This document shows, one piece after another, positions 15,942-23,619 of a stretch of DNA of 64,000 nt. Origin of the DNA: Pseudoroseomonas cervicalis (lineage in GTDB: Bacteria; Pseudomonadota; Alphaproteobacteria; Acetobacterales; Acetobacteraceae); assembly GCF_030818485.1 (NCBI RefSeq), contig NZ_JAUTAJ010000002.1, forward strand, positions 62,001 through 126,000, in the 5' to 3' direction. Position numbers and translations under genes: made by a program. How positions within the stretch are numbered: position 1 is the first letter of the stretch; each line of letters begins with the position of its first letter. The notes under the pieces were generated by a model. The model was given only the letters and a program-made list of their open reading frames with translations. It did not search any database and was not told the origin of the DNA.

Positions 15942-16973
15942 TCAGAGCGTGCGTTGCAGGAAGTCGAGGAAACGCGAGGCGGCGGCGCGGATCGCCGGCA
16001 CGCCATGGTGGCGCTCCACATGCTCGCGCGCCGCCTGGCTCATGCGCTGTCTCAGCGCCTCGTCGCCGAGCAGCCGGCGCACCGTCTCCTCCAGCTCCTC
16101 GGGCGCGATCAGGAAACCCTGCACCCCGTGCTGCAGCCCGCCCTGGACGGTGCCGCGATAGGCGATGACCGGCAGGCCGCAGGCCATGCCCTCCACCATC
16201 GCGCGCGGCAGCCCGTCCATGGTCGAGGTGTGCACCATGATGCGGCTGCGATGCAGCAGCGGGAACAGCGCCGCATGGTCCAGCCGGCCCGGGAAATGCA
16301 CCCGCCCGCTCTGCTCCGCCGCGCCGAACACCGCCTTGTCGGGGCGGCCGCCGCCGGCCAGCAGCAGGCGGAACTCCGGCACGAAGCGCAGCAGGTCGCG
16401 CTGGTTCTTCCGCTTCTCATAGAAATTGCCGACATTGGCGATGTCGTATTCGGCCGGCGGCGGCGGCTCGGGCGGGCTGGTCGATTCGAGGTCGATATAT
16501 TTCGGCAGCACGAAGCCGGTGCCCATGGCGGCGAAACCGGCGAAATGCTCGGCCAGCTGCTCCTCATACTCGCCGAAGACGAAGGCGGCCCGGTCCAGCA
16601 CCGGATCGGTGACGCTGCCGCCGACGATGAAGCCATAGGCCGGGCCATGGCCCAGCGCCTCGGCGACATGCGCGTTGATGGCGTAGCTCAGCCCCTTGAA
16701 GATCACGACATCGGGAGCGAAACCGCGCAGCGCCTCCACCATGGCGGCGGAGATCTTGTGGTGCGGCACCGGATGCGCGCCCTTGTCCTCGGGCGTGAAG
16801 GTGACGGTGACGCTGCCGCCGAGGAAGCTTTCCTGCTCGGTCTCCGCCCCGGGATGGATGCGGAACACGGCCACCTCCGCCCCCTGTTCGCGCAACGTCC
16901 GCATGAAATGCAGCTCGCGGGTCGCGCCGCCCATGGAACGGTCGGCGTGGCTCATGATCAAGGCGATGCGCAT
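15942..16973 (-). CDS. Glycosyltransferase, GT4 family
   Basis: 343 residues. The N-terminal half has RIALIMSHADRSMGGATRELHFMRTL, the typical GT4 Gly-rich loop. The C-terminal half has DIANVGNFYEKRKNQRDLLR, LLLAGGGRPDKA, VHFPGRLDHAALFPLL and MVHTSTMDGLPRAMVEGMACGLPVIA, where D-G-L-P-R-A-M-V-E is the EX7E-like nucleotide-sugar site with the first Glu replaced by Asp. Upstream is the divergent GT4 gene at 17144, with 170 bp between the starts. Cytosolic, acting on a lipid-linked glycan. Sugar specificity unknown. Confidence 0.85.
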   Translation of the reverse strand: MRIALIMSHADRSMGGATRELHFMRTLREQGAEVAVFRIHPGAETEQESFLGGSVTVTFTPEDKGAHPVPHHKISAAMVEALRGFAPDVVIFKGLSYAINAHVAEALGHGPAYGFIVGGSVTDPVLDRAAFVFGEYEEQLAEHFAGFAAMGTGFVLPKYIDLESTSPPEPPPPAEYDIANVGNFYEKRKNQRDLLRFVPEFRLLLAGGGRPDKAVFGAAEQSGRVHFPGRLDHAALFPLLHRSRIMVHTSTMDGLPRAMVEGMACGLPVIAYRGTVQGGLQHGVQGFLIAPEELEETVRRLLGDEALRQRMSQAAREHVERHHGVPAIRAAASRFLDFLQRTL

Positions 16974-17143
16974 CGTGTCTGAGGGGCCTCGCGGAGCAGG
17001 AGGGGCGGCGCCTGGCCGCGGGAATGTGTCCGGCCCTCCTTATACCGCGCCGCATCATGGCTGGATATCCTGCCGCGGCATGGCTGGGCCGAAGCCACCA
17101 AAAATGTTAACCTGCTCTTGCCCGAGGAGGATCCCCTCAGCCG

Positions 17144-18691
17144 ATGCGTTGCCTCGTCATCTCGCCCACCCCGAGCCATCCCGGCAATGCCGGCAACCGC
17201 CAGCGCATCCAGGCGCTGCTGAAGCGGCTGAAGGGCTTCGGCCATGAGGTGCATTTCTGTTTCGTCATGCGCGAGACGGTGGGGGAGCGCGACCTCGCCG
17301 CCATGCGCGAGGCCTGGGATTCGCTGATCACCCTGCCCTATGACCGGCAGCAGGAACGGCGCAGCCTGGGCAATGTCTTCGGCATCGACGACTGGTTCCC
17401 GGCCTCGCTGCAGGCCTCCATCGCCGCCATCGCCGACGCCGATTCCTATGATCTGGTGCTGGTCGAATACGTCTTCCTCAGCAAGGCGCTGGAGCTGTTC
17501 CCGCCGGGCACGCTGAAGATCATCGACACCCACGACGTCTTCGCGCATCGCGACCAGCGGCTGCGCGCCATCGGGCTCGAGCCCTCCTTCTTCTACACCA
17601 CGCCGGAGGAGGAGGCGCGCGGCCTCGACCGCGCCGACCTCGTGCTGGCGATCCAGGACGAGGAACGCGCCGAGCTGGAGGAGCGCAGCCGCGCCCGGGT
17701 GGTGACGCTGGGCCATGTGCCCGAGGCGCCTTCCCTGCCGCCGCGCGCCGCCACGGCCGCGCCGGTGATCGGCTATCTCGGCAGCGCCAACCCGATCAAC
17801 CAGTCGGCGCTGCGCGCGCTGCTCGGCGCGCTCGACCTGCCGGAGCTGGCGGCGCAGGGGGCGCGGCTGCTGGTCGGCGGCGGCGCCAGCCGTGCCGCCG
17901 AGGGCCAGCCCGCCCCGGTGCAGCCGGTGGGCGAGGTGGCCGAGCTCGCCGGCTTCTATGCCGGGCTCGACCTCGCCGTGAACCCGCACCAGGGCGGCAC
18001 CGGCCTCAAGATCAAGACGGTGGAGGCGCTGGCGCATGGGCGGCCGGTGCTCGGCACCGCGGACGCCTTCCTGGGCCTGGAGCCCGAGGCGCCCTATCAC
18101 GCGGTGGGCAGCGCCGCGGCGCTGGCGCCGCATCTGCTGCGCTACGCCGCCGAGCCCGGCTTCCGCGCCGAGGTCGCCGCCGCCAGCCAGGCGCTCTATG
18201 CGCGCTACGTCGCCGCGGTGGAGCGCCAGGCCTCGCTGCTGCGCAACCGCGCCGCGCTGCGCGCCGCGCTGCAGCGGCCGCGCGTGCTGCTGGTGACCGA
18301 CCTGCCCTTCTGGCAGGAAAGCCTCGGCAACCATGCCCGCATCGCCGAGATGCTGCGGGTCGGCCGGCAGCTGATGGATTTCGACGTCTTCTCGCTGCGC
18401 AGCCTGTCGCCCGCCGAGCGCGCCACGGCGCAGCGCCTGGTGGGCGGGCGCGGCCGGGTCTTCTCCTTCAAGGACTATCCGGCCGGGGTGAGCCCGCTGC
18501 CCGAGCTGGATCGAGACCGCCGGGCTGATGCAGCCATTCGAGCGCACGCAATTCGCCCGCGCCTTCTTCGGCGCGCTGGAGGCGCATCTGGCGCAGCACA
18601 GCTACGCCATCGGCATCGTCGAATACATCCGGCTGAGCTATCTGCGGCACGCCAAGGGCTTCCCGGGCCTGTCGGTGCTCGACACGCATGA
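17144..18691 (+). CDS. GT4 glycosyltransferase, N-terminal part of a frameshifted double GT4 gene
   Basis: Residues 1-~375 form a GT4-like domain: CLVISPTPSHPGNAGNRQRIQALL, VLVEYVFLSKALE, IIDTHDVFAHRDQRLRAIG, VIGYLGSANPINQSALRAL, NPHQGGTGLKIKTVEALAHGRPVLG. A second domain of the same type then begins (RVLLVTDLPFWQESLGNHARIAEMLR). Its frame is lost near 18505-18515: after PLPELDRD the translation becomes Arg/Ala-rich noise to the stop at 18691, while genuine sequence continues in the next frame (gene at 18528). The distance 17144-19454 is 770 codons plus one base, so one inserted base explains the break. The true product was probably one ~769-residue two-domain enzyme. A base-calling error in a GC-rich stretch cannot be excluded. 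Confidence 0.8.
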   Translation: MRCLVISPTPSHPGNAGNRQRIQALLKRLKGFGHEVHFCFVMRETVGERDLAAMREAWDSLITLPYDRQQERRSLGNVFGIDDWFPASLQASIAAIADADSYDLVLVEYVFLSKALELFPPGTLKIIDTHDVFAHRDQRLRAIGLEPSFFYTTPEEEARGLDRADLVLAIQDEERAELEERSRARVVTLGHVPEAPSLPPRAATAAPVIGYLGSANPINQSALRALLGALDLPELAAQGARLLVGGGASRAAEGQPAPVQPVGEVAELAGFYAGLDLAVNPHQGGTGLKIKTVEALAHGRPVLGTADAFLGLEPEAPYHAVGSAAALAPHLLRYAAEPGFRAEVAAASQALYARYVAAVERQASLLRNRAALRAALQRPRVLLVTDLPFWQESLGNHARIAEMLRVGRQLMDFDVFSLRSLSPAERATAQRLVGGRGRVFSFKDYPAGVSPLPELDRDRRADAAIRAHAIRPRLLRRAGGASGAAQLRHRHRRIHPAELSAARQGLPGPVGARHA

Positions 18692-19454
18692 CGTGATGTC
18701 GCTGCGGGCGCAGAATTTCGCGCATTTCGGCCTGGACCACCATATCCGCATCGAGGTGCCGGACGAGCTGCGCATCATGGACGGCTTCGGCCTGCTGCTG
18801 GCGATCCAGGCGGAGGAGCATCGCTTCCTGTCGCGCAGCCTGCCGGGCAAGTCGCTCTACCTGCCGCATTCCATGCCGGCCTCGCCGCGCATCGACAGCA
18901 GCCGCCCGGCGCGGCGCGTCGTCTTCGTCGGCGGCGACAGCCCGATGAACCGCGACGGGCTGCGCTGGTTCGTCGAGCAGGTCTGGCCCTGCTTCGAAGA
19001 CAGCGAGGCCGAGCTGCATGTGGCGGGCGGCGTCTGCGACACGCTGCGCGACCTGGCCGCCGGCACCCGCCGCCTCGTGCTGCACGGCCAGGTGGCCGAC
19101 CTCGCCGGCTTCCTCGACGCCGCCGATATCGGCATCAACCCGGTCTTCTATGGCGGCGGGCTGAAGATCAAGACGGTCGAGTATCTCTGCCGCGGCATCC
19201 CCTCGGTGCTGAGCGAGGAGGCGGTGTTCGGCATCGAGGGCGGCGCCGGCGAGGCCTATCTGCTGGCCCGCTCGCGCGGCGAATTCGTCGCCGGCCTCGA
19301 CCGGCTGCTGCGCGAGCCGGCGCTGCGGCAGCGCCTCTCGGCCGCGGCGCATGGCTTCGGCCGGCGGCATTTCGGCCGGGCCGCGACCCGCCGGGCGCTG
19401 CTCGCCATGGCCGATCAGGCGCGCGGCGCGGAGGCGCCCCGCCGGGTCGCCTGA
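18528..19454 (+). CDS. GT4 glycosyltransferase, C-terminal part of a frameshifted double GT4 gene
   Basis: 308 residues from an internal ATG. The sequence is homologous to the first domain of the upstream gene: VEYIRLSYLRHAKGFPGL, SVLDTHDVMSLRAQNFAHFGL, RVVFVGGDSPMNRDGLRWFVEQVWP and NPVFYGGGLKIKTVEYLCRGIPSVLS correspond to VLVEYVFL, IIDTHDVF, GYLGSANPIN and NPHQGGTGLKIKTVEALAHG. It lacks its own N-terminal ~65 residues, which are encoded at the end of the upstream frame. In-frame sequence (IETAGLMQPFERTQ) extends upstream of this ATG without a ribosome site, supporting the frameshift reading. As a stand-alone protein it would probably be inactive. Confidence 0.78.
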   Translation: MQPFERTQFARAFFGALEAHLAQHSYAIGIVEYIRLSYLRHAKGFPGLSVLDTHDVMSLRAQNFAHFGLDHHIRIEVPDELRIMDGFGLLLAIQAEEHRFLSRSLPGKSLYLPHSMPASPRIDSSRPARRVVFVGGDSPMNRDGLRWFVEQVWPCFEDSEAELHVAGGVCDTLRDLAAGTRRLVLHGQVADLAGFLDAADIGINPVFYGGGLKIKTVEYLCRGIPSVLSEEAVFGIEGGAGEAYLLARSRGEFVAGLDRLLREPALRQRLSAAAHGFGRRHFGRAATRRALLAMADQARGAEAPRRVA

Positions 19455-19629
19455 GCGGGACGGGAGGGGGCAGGGCGGCGGCGGGGATTCGTATTCCTGG
19501 CGCAACGATGGGGCTCCGCTCTAGCCTGCCGGAGCCAGGGGGAGAAAACGCCGCAAGGAAGCGGTCCGCAGAGGACCGTGCGGGATGCAACGCGGCCGGC
19601 AGCGAGCCCGGCGCGACGGGGAGCCATGG

Positions 19630-21192
19630 ATGGTCATTTACTTCTCCGAGACCCTGCAGATCGCGATCGATTGCGTCGCCCCGCTGGGATCGCGGCAGCA
19701 CATGGTCTGCGGCTGGGTGATGACCCCGCGTGGCACGCCCTTCGACATGCGGGTGCTGGGGCCGCAGGGGCGCGAGCTGCGGCCGGCCTTCCGCCTGCTC
19801 TATGCGCGGCCGGACGTGGCCGCGCCCGACCCGCAGCTGGCGCTGGTCAGCGGCTTCACCCTGGTGGTGGAGGATGTGGCGGAGACCGCGCCGCTCGAGA
19901 TCCTGCTCGGCTCGGCCGGGGTCGGCGGCCGCATCAACCTGCGCGACGGCAGCATCAACCGCGACCTGCAGGCGGTGATCGCAGGGCAGGATTGGCGGAT
20001 CAATTTCCGCCTGCTGCGCGCGGCGCTGGAGCGCGGCGAGACGCTGCCGCTGATGCGCCACCAGTACCGCCCCTATGGCGCCTTCGCCGCCTGGCTGGCG
20101 CGGCTGCCGCTGGTCAAGCACCGGGCGGAGCATTTCGGCATCATGACGCGCATGGAATGCCTGGCCTCGCCGGCGGGGGAATACGCGCTCGGCGTGCAGT
20201 TCGGCGGCCGGCCGGAGCGGCGGCTGCAGATCGAGGTGATCGCCATCGGCGCGCTGCGCGCCGCGGATGGCGGCCCGGACGAGCTGGTGCTGCTGCCGCA
20301 GGAGGATGGCACCGTCTTCCAGGCGGCGAGCTTCGGCTGCGCCTATGGCCGCGTGCCCTCGGAACTGCTGCCGCGGCTGCGCCGCATCGAGCTGGTGGCG
20401 CAGATCGCCTTCGACGAGGAAATGCTGTGGCTGCGCGCCGAGCCGCGCGCCGAGCAGGTGCCGGGCTTCCTGGACGGGCTGGTCTCCCTGCCGGGCGAGG
20501 CGATGGACGGCTCGGTGCCGGTCGCGCTGATGCAGCAGGTGCTGGAGAGCCGCGAGCGCGGGCTGCGGCCGGCGCTGGCCGCGCTGGCCCGGGCGGCGCC
20601 GCGCGGCAGCAGCGGCCGCCCCGGCCTCGCCATCATGGTCGGGGTGGACGATCCGGGCTGCGTGCCGCTGCTCGACATCCTGGCGCCGCGCATCGAGGCG
20701 CTGTGCGGTTCGCTGCTGCTGATCGGCCAGCGGGCCGAGCAGGCGGTGCAGGTGTTCCACCGCCGCGGCCGCATCAGCGCCAGCACCGAGCGCGAGGCGG
20801 CGATCGCGCTGGGCCGCGCGGCCGAGGCCGGCGCCGCGGTGGTGCCGCTCGACCCGCTGCGGCTGGGGCGGGCGGTGATCGCGGATGATCTGGGCGCGCT
20901 CTTCGCCCACCGGCTGGAGGGGGAGGAGCTGGCGCTGCTGCGCAATCTGCACGCCGCCGCCGGTTGCAGCGCCGACCTGGCCGACAGCCTGGCGCGGCTG
21001 CTGAAGCTGCGCGAGCAGCCGGAGCAGCCCTGGCAGCCGCCGGCCCATGCCTGGCGCAGCCCGCTGGCCGCGCATCTGGTCAATGCCCATCTGGAACGGC
21101 TGTGGACCCTGCCGGCCCGCCCGGCCGCTGCCGGCGAGACCCCTGTCCCGCCTCCCCTCGCGGCCTCCCCCTCGGCCAAGGTCCCCGCCTGA
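19630..21192 (+). CDS. Glycan-locus protein of unknown function
   Basis: 520 residues from an ATG with GGGGAG six bases upstream. No signal peptide or membrane helix. The N-terminal ~110 residues look beta-rich (MVIYFSETLQIAIDCVAPLGS, HMVCGWVMTPRGTPFDMRVLG, GFTLVVEDVAETAPLEILLG) and resemble the accessory N-terminus of the 4734 and 12997 proteins in style. A middle part holds RPGLAIMVGVDDPGCVPLLDILAPRIEALCG, which could be a Rossmann-type strand-turn-helix. The C-terminus is Pro/Ala-rich. Not recognised. Its stop overlaps the next GT4 start (TGATG), so the two are coupled and likely act in the same glycan pathway. Confidence 0.7.
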   Translation: MVIYFSETLQIAIDCVAPLGSRQHMVCGWVMTPRGTPFDMRVLGPQGRELRPAFRLLYARPDVAAPDPQLALVSGFTLVVEDVAETAPLEILLGSAGVGGRINLRDGSINRDLQAVIAGQDWRINFRLLRAALERGETLPLMRHQYRPYGAFAAWLARLPLVKHRAEHFGIMTRMECLASPAGEYALGVQFGGRPERRLQIEVIAIGALRAADGGPDELVLLPQEDGTVFQAASFGCAYGRVPSELLPRLRRIELVAQIAFDEEMLWLRAEPRAEQVPGFLDGLVSLPGEAMDGSVPVALMQQVLESRERGLRPALAALARAAPRGSSGRPGLAIMVGVDDPGCVPLLDILAPRIEALCGSLLLIGQRAEQAVQVFHRRGRISASTEREAAIALGRAAEAGAAVVPLDPLRLGRAVIADDLGALFAHRLEGEELALLRNLHAAAGCSADLADSLARLLKLREQPEQPWQPPAHAWRSPLAAHLVNAHLERLWTLPARPAAAGETPVPPPLAASPSAKVPA

Positions 21193-22469
21193 TGCCCGAC
21201 CGCACCATCTGCGTCATCGCCCATTCCCATCCGGATTTCTCCAAGGGCGGGGGCGAGGTCTCGGCCTATCGCCAGGTGCAGACGCATCGCAGCGTCGGCC
21301 AGCGGGCGATCTATGTCGCGGCCTCGGAGACCAACACCGCCTATGCGGCGCAGCGGCCGATCGACCTGGTCATGCCCTATGCGGAGGACGAGTATCTCTT
21401 CGCCTTCGGCGGCATGGACCCGGACCGGCTGTGGTGGGACGACCCGTTCCAGCGCCGCAACCTGGTGCGCTTCCTGGCGGCGCTGCCGGTGCAGGTCTAT
21501 CATTTCCACCATTACTGGCGGATCGGCGCCGACATGATCGCCGAGCTGATGGAGGCGCGCCCGGATGCGCGCTTCGTCATCACGCTGCATGAGATGCTGG
21601 CGATCTGCCTGCATCACGGCCAGATGATCCGCACCCGCGGGCGCGAGCTGTGCCGCGCGGAATCGCCGCTGCGCTGCCTGGGCTGCTTCCCCGACAAGGC
21701 GATCGAGACGATGGTGCTGCGCAAGGCGGTGCTGCTCGACACGCTGCGCCGCTTCGACCATGTGCTCTACCCGAGCGAGTTCATCCGGCTGCGCTACGAG
21801 GCCTGGGGCTTGCGCGATGTGCGCTCCAGCGTGCTGGAGAACTATCTGGGCGACGAGCTGCTGGCGGTGCCACGGCCGCCGCAGCCGGCGCCCGCCATGG
21901 CCAAGCGCTTCGGCTTCTTCGGCCAGCCGACGCCGTTCAAGGGGCTCGACATCCTGGTCAAGGCGCTGTCGCTGGCCCTCGTCGAGGATCCGGAGATCAC
22001 GCTGACGGTGTTCGGCGCCGAGCGCGAGGACATGCTGCGCTTCTTCCCCGAGACCAAGACGATCATCGAGGATGCCGCGCACAGCATCGCCTTCGCCGGG
22101 CGCTACGACCCGTCCGACGTGCTGTCGCTGATGGGCGCGGTGGGCTGGGTCATCATCCCCTCGATCTGGTGGGAGAATTCGCCCGTCGTCATCCAGGAGG
22201 CGCGGCGCGTCGGCACGCCGCTGATCGCCTCCGATATCGGCGGCATGGCGGAGAAGGTGCAGAACGAGGTGGACGGGCTGCATTTCAAGCGCGCCTCCCC
22301 GGTCGACCTGGCCCGGGTGCTGGTCGAGGCCGGCAAGCCGGAGACGCGGGCGCGGCTCGGCATGACGGTGCGCGACGTGATCAGCAAGGAGGAGTTCCTG
22401 GCCGGGCTGGCCGAGGCCTTCGCGCCGCCCGCCAGGCCTGTGCCGGCGGAGGCCGAGGCGGCGCTGTAG
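21192..22469 (+). CDS. Glycosyltransferase, GT4 family
   Basis: 425 residues; the ATG shares bases with the preceding stop. The N-terminus (ICVIAHSHPDFSKGGGEVSAYRQVQ) is the acceptor-side Gly-rich loop. VYHFHHYWRIGADMIAEL and VITLHEMLAICLHHGQM follow, with a Cys-rich segment RCLGCF near residue 160 also seen in related GT4 enzymes. The donor half has RFGFFGQPTPFKGLDILVKAL, LTVFGAERED and IIPSIWWENSPVVIQEARRVGTPLIAS, the E-N-S-P-V-V-I-Q-E nucleotide-sugar motif. It closes the polysaccharide region on the + strand. Cytosolic; sugar unknown. Confidence 0.87.
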   Translation: MPDRTICVIAHSHPDFSKGGGEVSAYRQVQTHRSVGQRAIYVAASETNTAYAAQRPIDLVMPYAEDEYLFAFGGMDPDRLWWDDPFQRRNLVRFLAALPVQVYHFHHYWRIGADMIAELMEARPDARFVITLHEMLAICLHHGQMIRTRGRELCRAESPLRCLGCFPDKAIETMVLRKAVLLDTLRRFDHVLYPSEFIRLRYEAWGLRDVRSSVLENYLGDELLAVPRPPQPAPAMAKRFGFFGQPTPFKGLDILVKALSLALVEDPEITLTVFGAEREDMLRFFPETKTIIEDAAHSIAFAGRYDPSDVLSLMGAVGWVIIPSIWWENSPVVIQEARRVGTPLIASDIGGMAEKVQNEVDGLHFKRASPVDLARVLVEAGKPETRARLGMTVRDVISKEEFLAGLAEAFAPPARPVPAEAEAAL

Positions 22470-22524
22470 ACCCCCCTCCCCCGCCCCGCCGCGTCGGGCT
22501 ATGGCTGGGGCGGGAGGATCTGTC

Positions 22525-23520
22525 ATGTCGGTTCTGGTCGAGGTCACGCGCGGGGGGCGGGTAGAATCTCGCCATGCCGGCGCCTTCGCGGTGGTGGATG
22601 CCGAGGGCGCGCTGGTGCTCTCGGAAGGGGATATCGACCGCCCGGTCTTCCCGCGCTCGGCGGTGAAGCTGATCCAGGCGCTGCCGCTGGTGGAGAGCGG
22701 CGCCGCCGACCGTTTCGGGCTGGATGATGAGTCGCTGGCGCTGGCCTGCGCCTCGCACAATGGCGAGGAGCGGCATGCGGAGGTGGCGGCGCGCGGGCTG
22801 GCGCGGCTCGGCCTCGATGCGGCGGCGCTGGAATGCGGCGCGCATTGGCCGAGCCTGCCGGCCGCCAGCCAGCGCCTGGCGCGGCAGGGGGCCTCGCCCA
22901 GCGCGCTGCACAACAACTGCTCGGGCAAGCATACCGGCTTCCTCTGCCTGGCCTGCGGGCTGGGCGCCGAGCCGCGCGGCTATATCCAGCCGGAGCATGC
23001 CGTGCAGCGGGCGGTGAAATCGGCGCTGGAGGAGGTCACCGGCTTCGCGCTGGCGGAGGGCAGCCATGGCATCGATGGCTGTTCCATCCCGACCTATGCG
23101 GTACCCTTGCGGGCGCTGGCGCTGGGCTTCGCGCGGCTGGGCAGCGGCCATGGGATGTCGCTGTCGCGCGCCCAGGCGGCGGCGCGGCTGCGGCGGGCGG
23201 TGGCCCGGCACCCCTTCATGGTGGGCGGCACGGGCCGGTTCGACACGGTGGTGATGGAGGCGCTGGGCGAGCGCGCCTTCACCAAGACCGGGGCCGAGGG
23301 TGTGTTCTGCGCCGCCCTGCCGGAGCTTGGCCTCGGCGTCGCGCTGAAATGCGAGGATGGCGCCGGCCGCGCCGCCGAGGTGGTGATGGCTGCCCTGCTG
23401 CTGCGTCTGCTGCCGATGTCGGAAGCCGAGCGCGGCGTGGTGGCGCCGCTGGCGGCGCCGATCCTGCTCAACTGGAATGGCATCGAGGTCGGCCAGCTGC
23501 GCGCCACCCTGCCGGCGTGA
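22525..23520 (+). CDS. L-asparaginase of the Rhizobium etli ReAV type
   Basis: Hydrolyses L-asparagine to aspartate and ammonia. 331 residues from an ATG with GGGAGGA upstream. The family's serine-lysine tandems are visible: S45-x-x-K48 (RSAVKLIQ), HNNCSGKHTG with C132 and K135, and GIDGCSIPT with C186. These sit at a constant minus-3 offset from ReAV residues S48, K51, C135, K138 and C189, which bind zinc and substrate. No signal peptide, so cytoplasmic. It is not part of the glycan operon by function, and a terminator follows. Family (asparaginase II, PF06089 type) is firm. Confidence 0.92.
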   Translation: MSVLVEVTRGGRVESRHAGAFAVVDAEGALVLSEGDIDRPVFPRSAVKLIQALPLVESGAADRFGLDDESLALACASHNGEERHAEVAARGLARLGLDAAALECGAHWPSLPAASQRLARQGASPSALHNNCSGKHTGFLCLACGLGAEPRGYIQPEHAVQRAVKSALEEVTGFALAEGSHGIDGCSIPTYAVPLRALALGFARLGSGHGMSLSRAQAAARLRRAVARHPFMVGGTGRFDTVVMEALGERAFTKTGAEGVFCAALPELGLGVALKCEDGAGRAAEVVMAALLLRLLPMSEAERGVVAPLAAPILLNWNGIEVGQLRATLPA

Positions 23521-23566
23521 CGCCGGCCGCCAGCGGCGGCCGGCCCTGCCAGAGAAAAGAAGGGGT

Positions 23567-23599
23567 CCAGGGGAATTCCTTCCCCTGGCCTTTTTGTTT
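23567..23599. terminator. Rho-independent terminator
   Basis: CCAGGGGAA (23567-23575) pairs with TTCCCCTGG (23580-23588) over 9 bp with a TTCC loop, followed by CCTTTTTGTTTT on the + strand. It ends the asparaginase transcript and lies between convergent genes. It is one of only two hairpins in the window with a clear T-tract. Confidence 0.85.
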
Positions 23600-23619
23600 T
23601 CTTTGTCTTTGTCTTTTTC

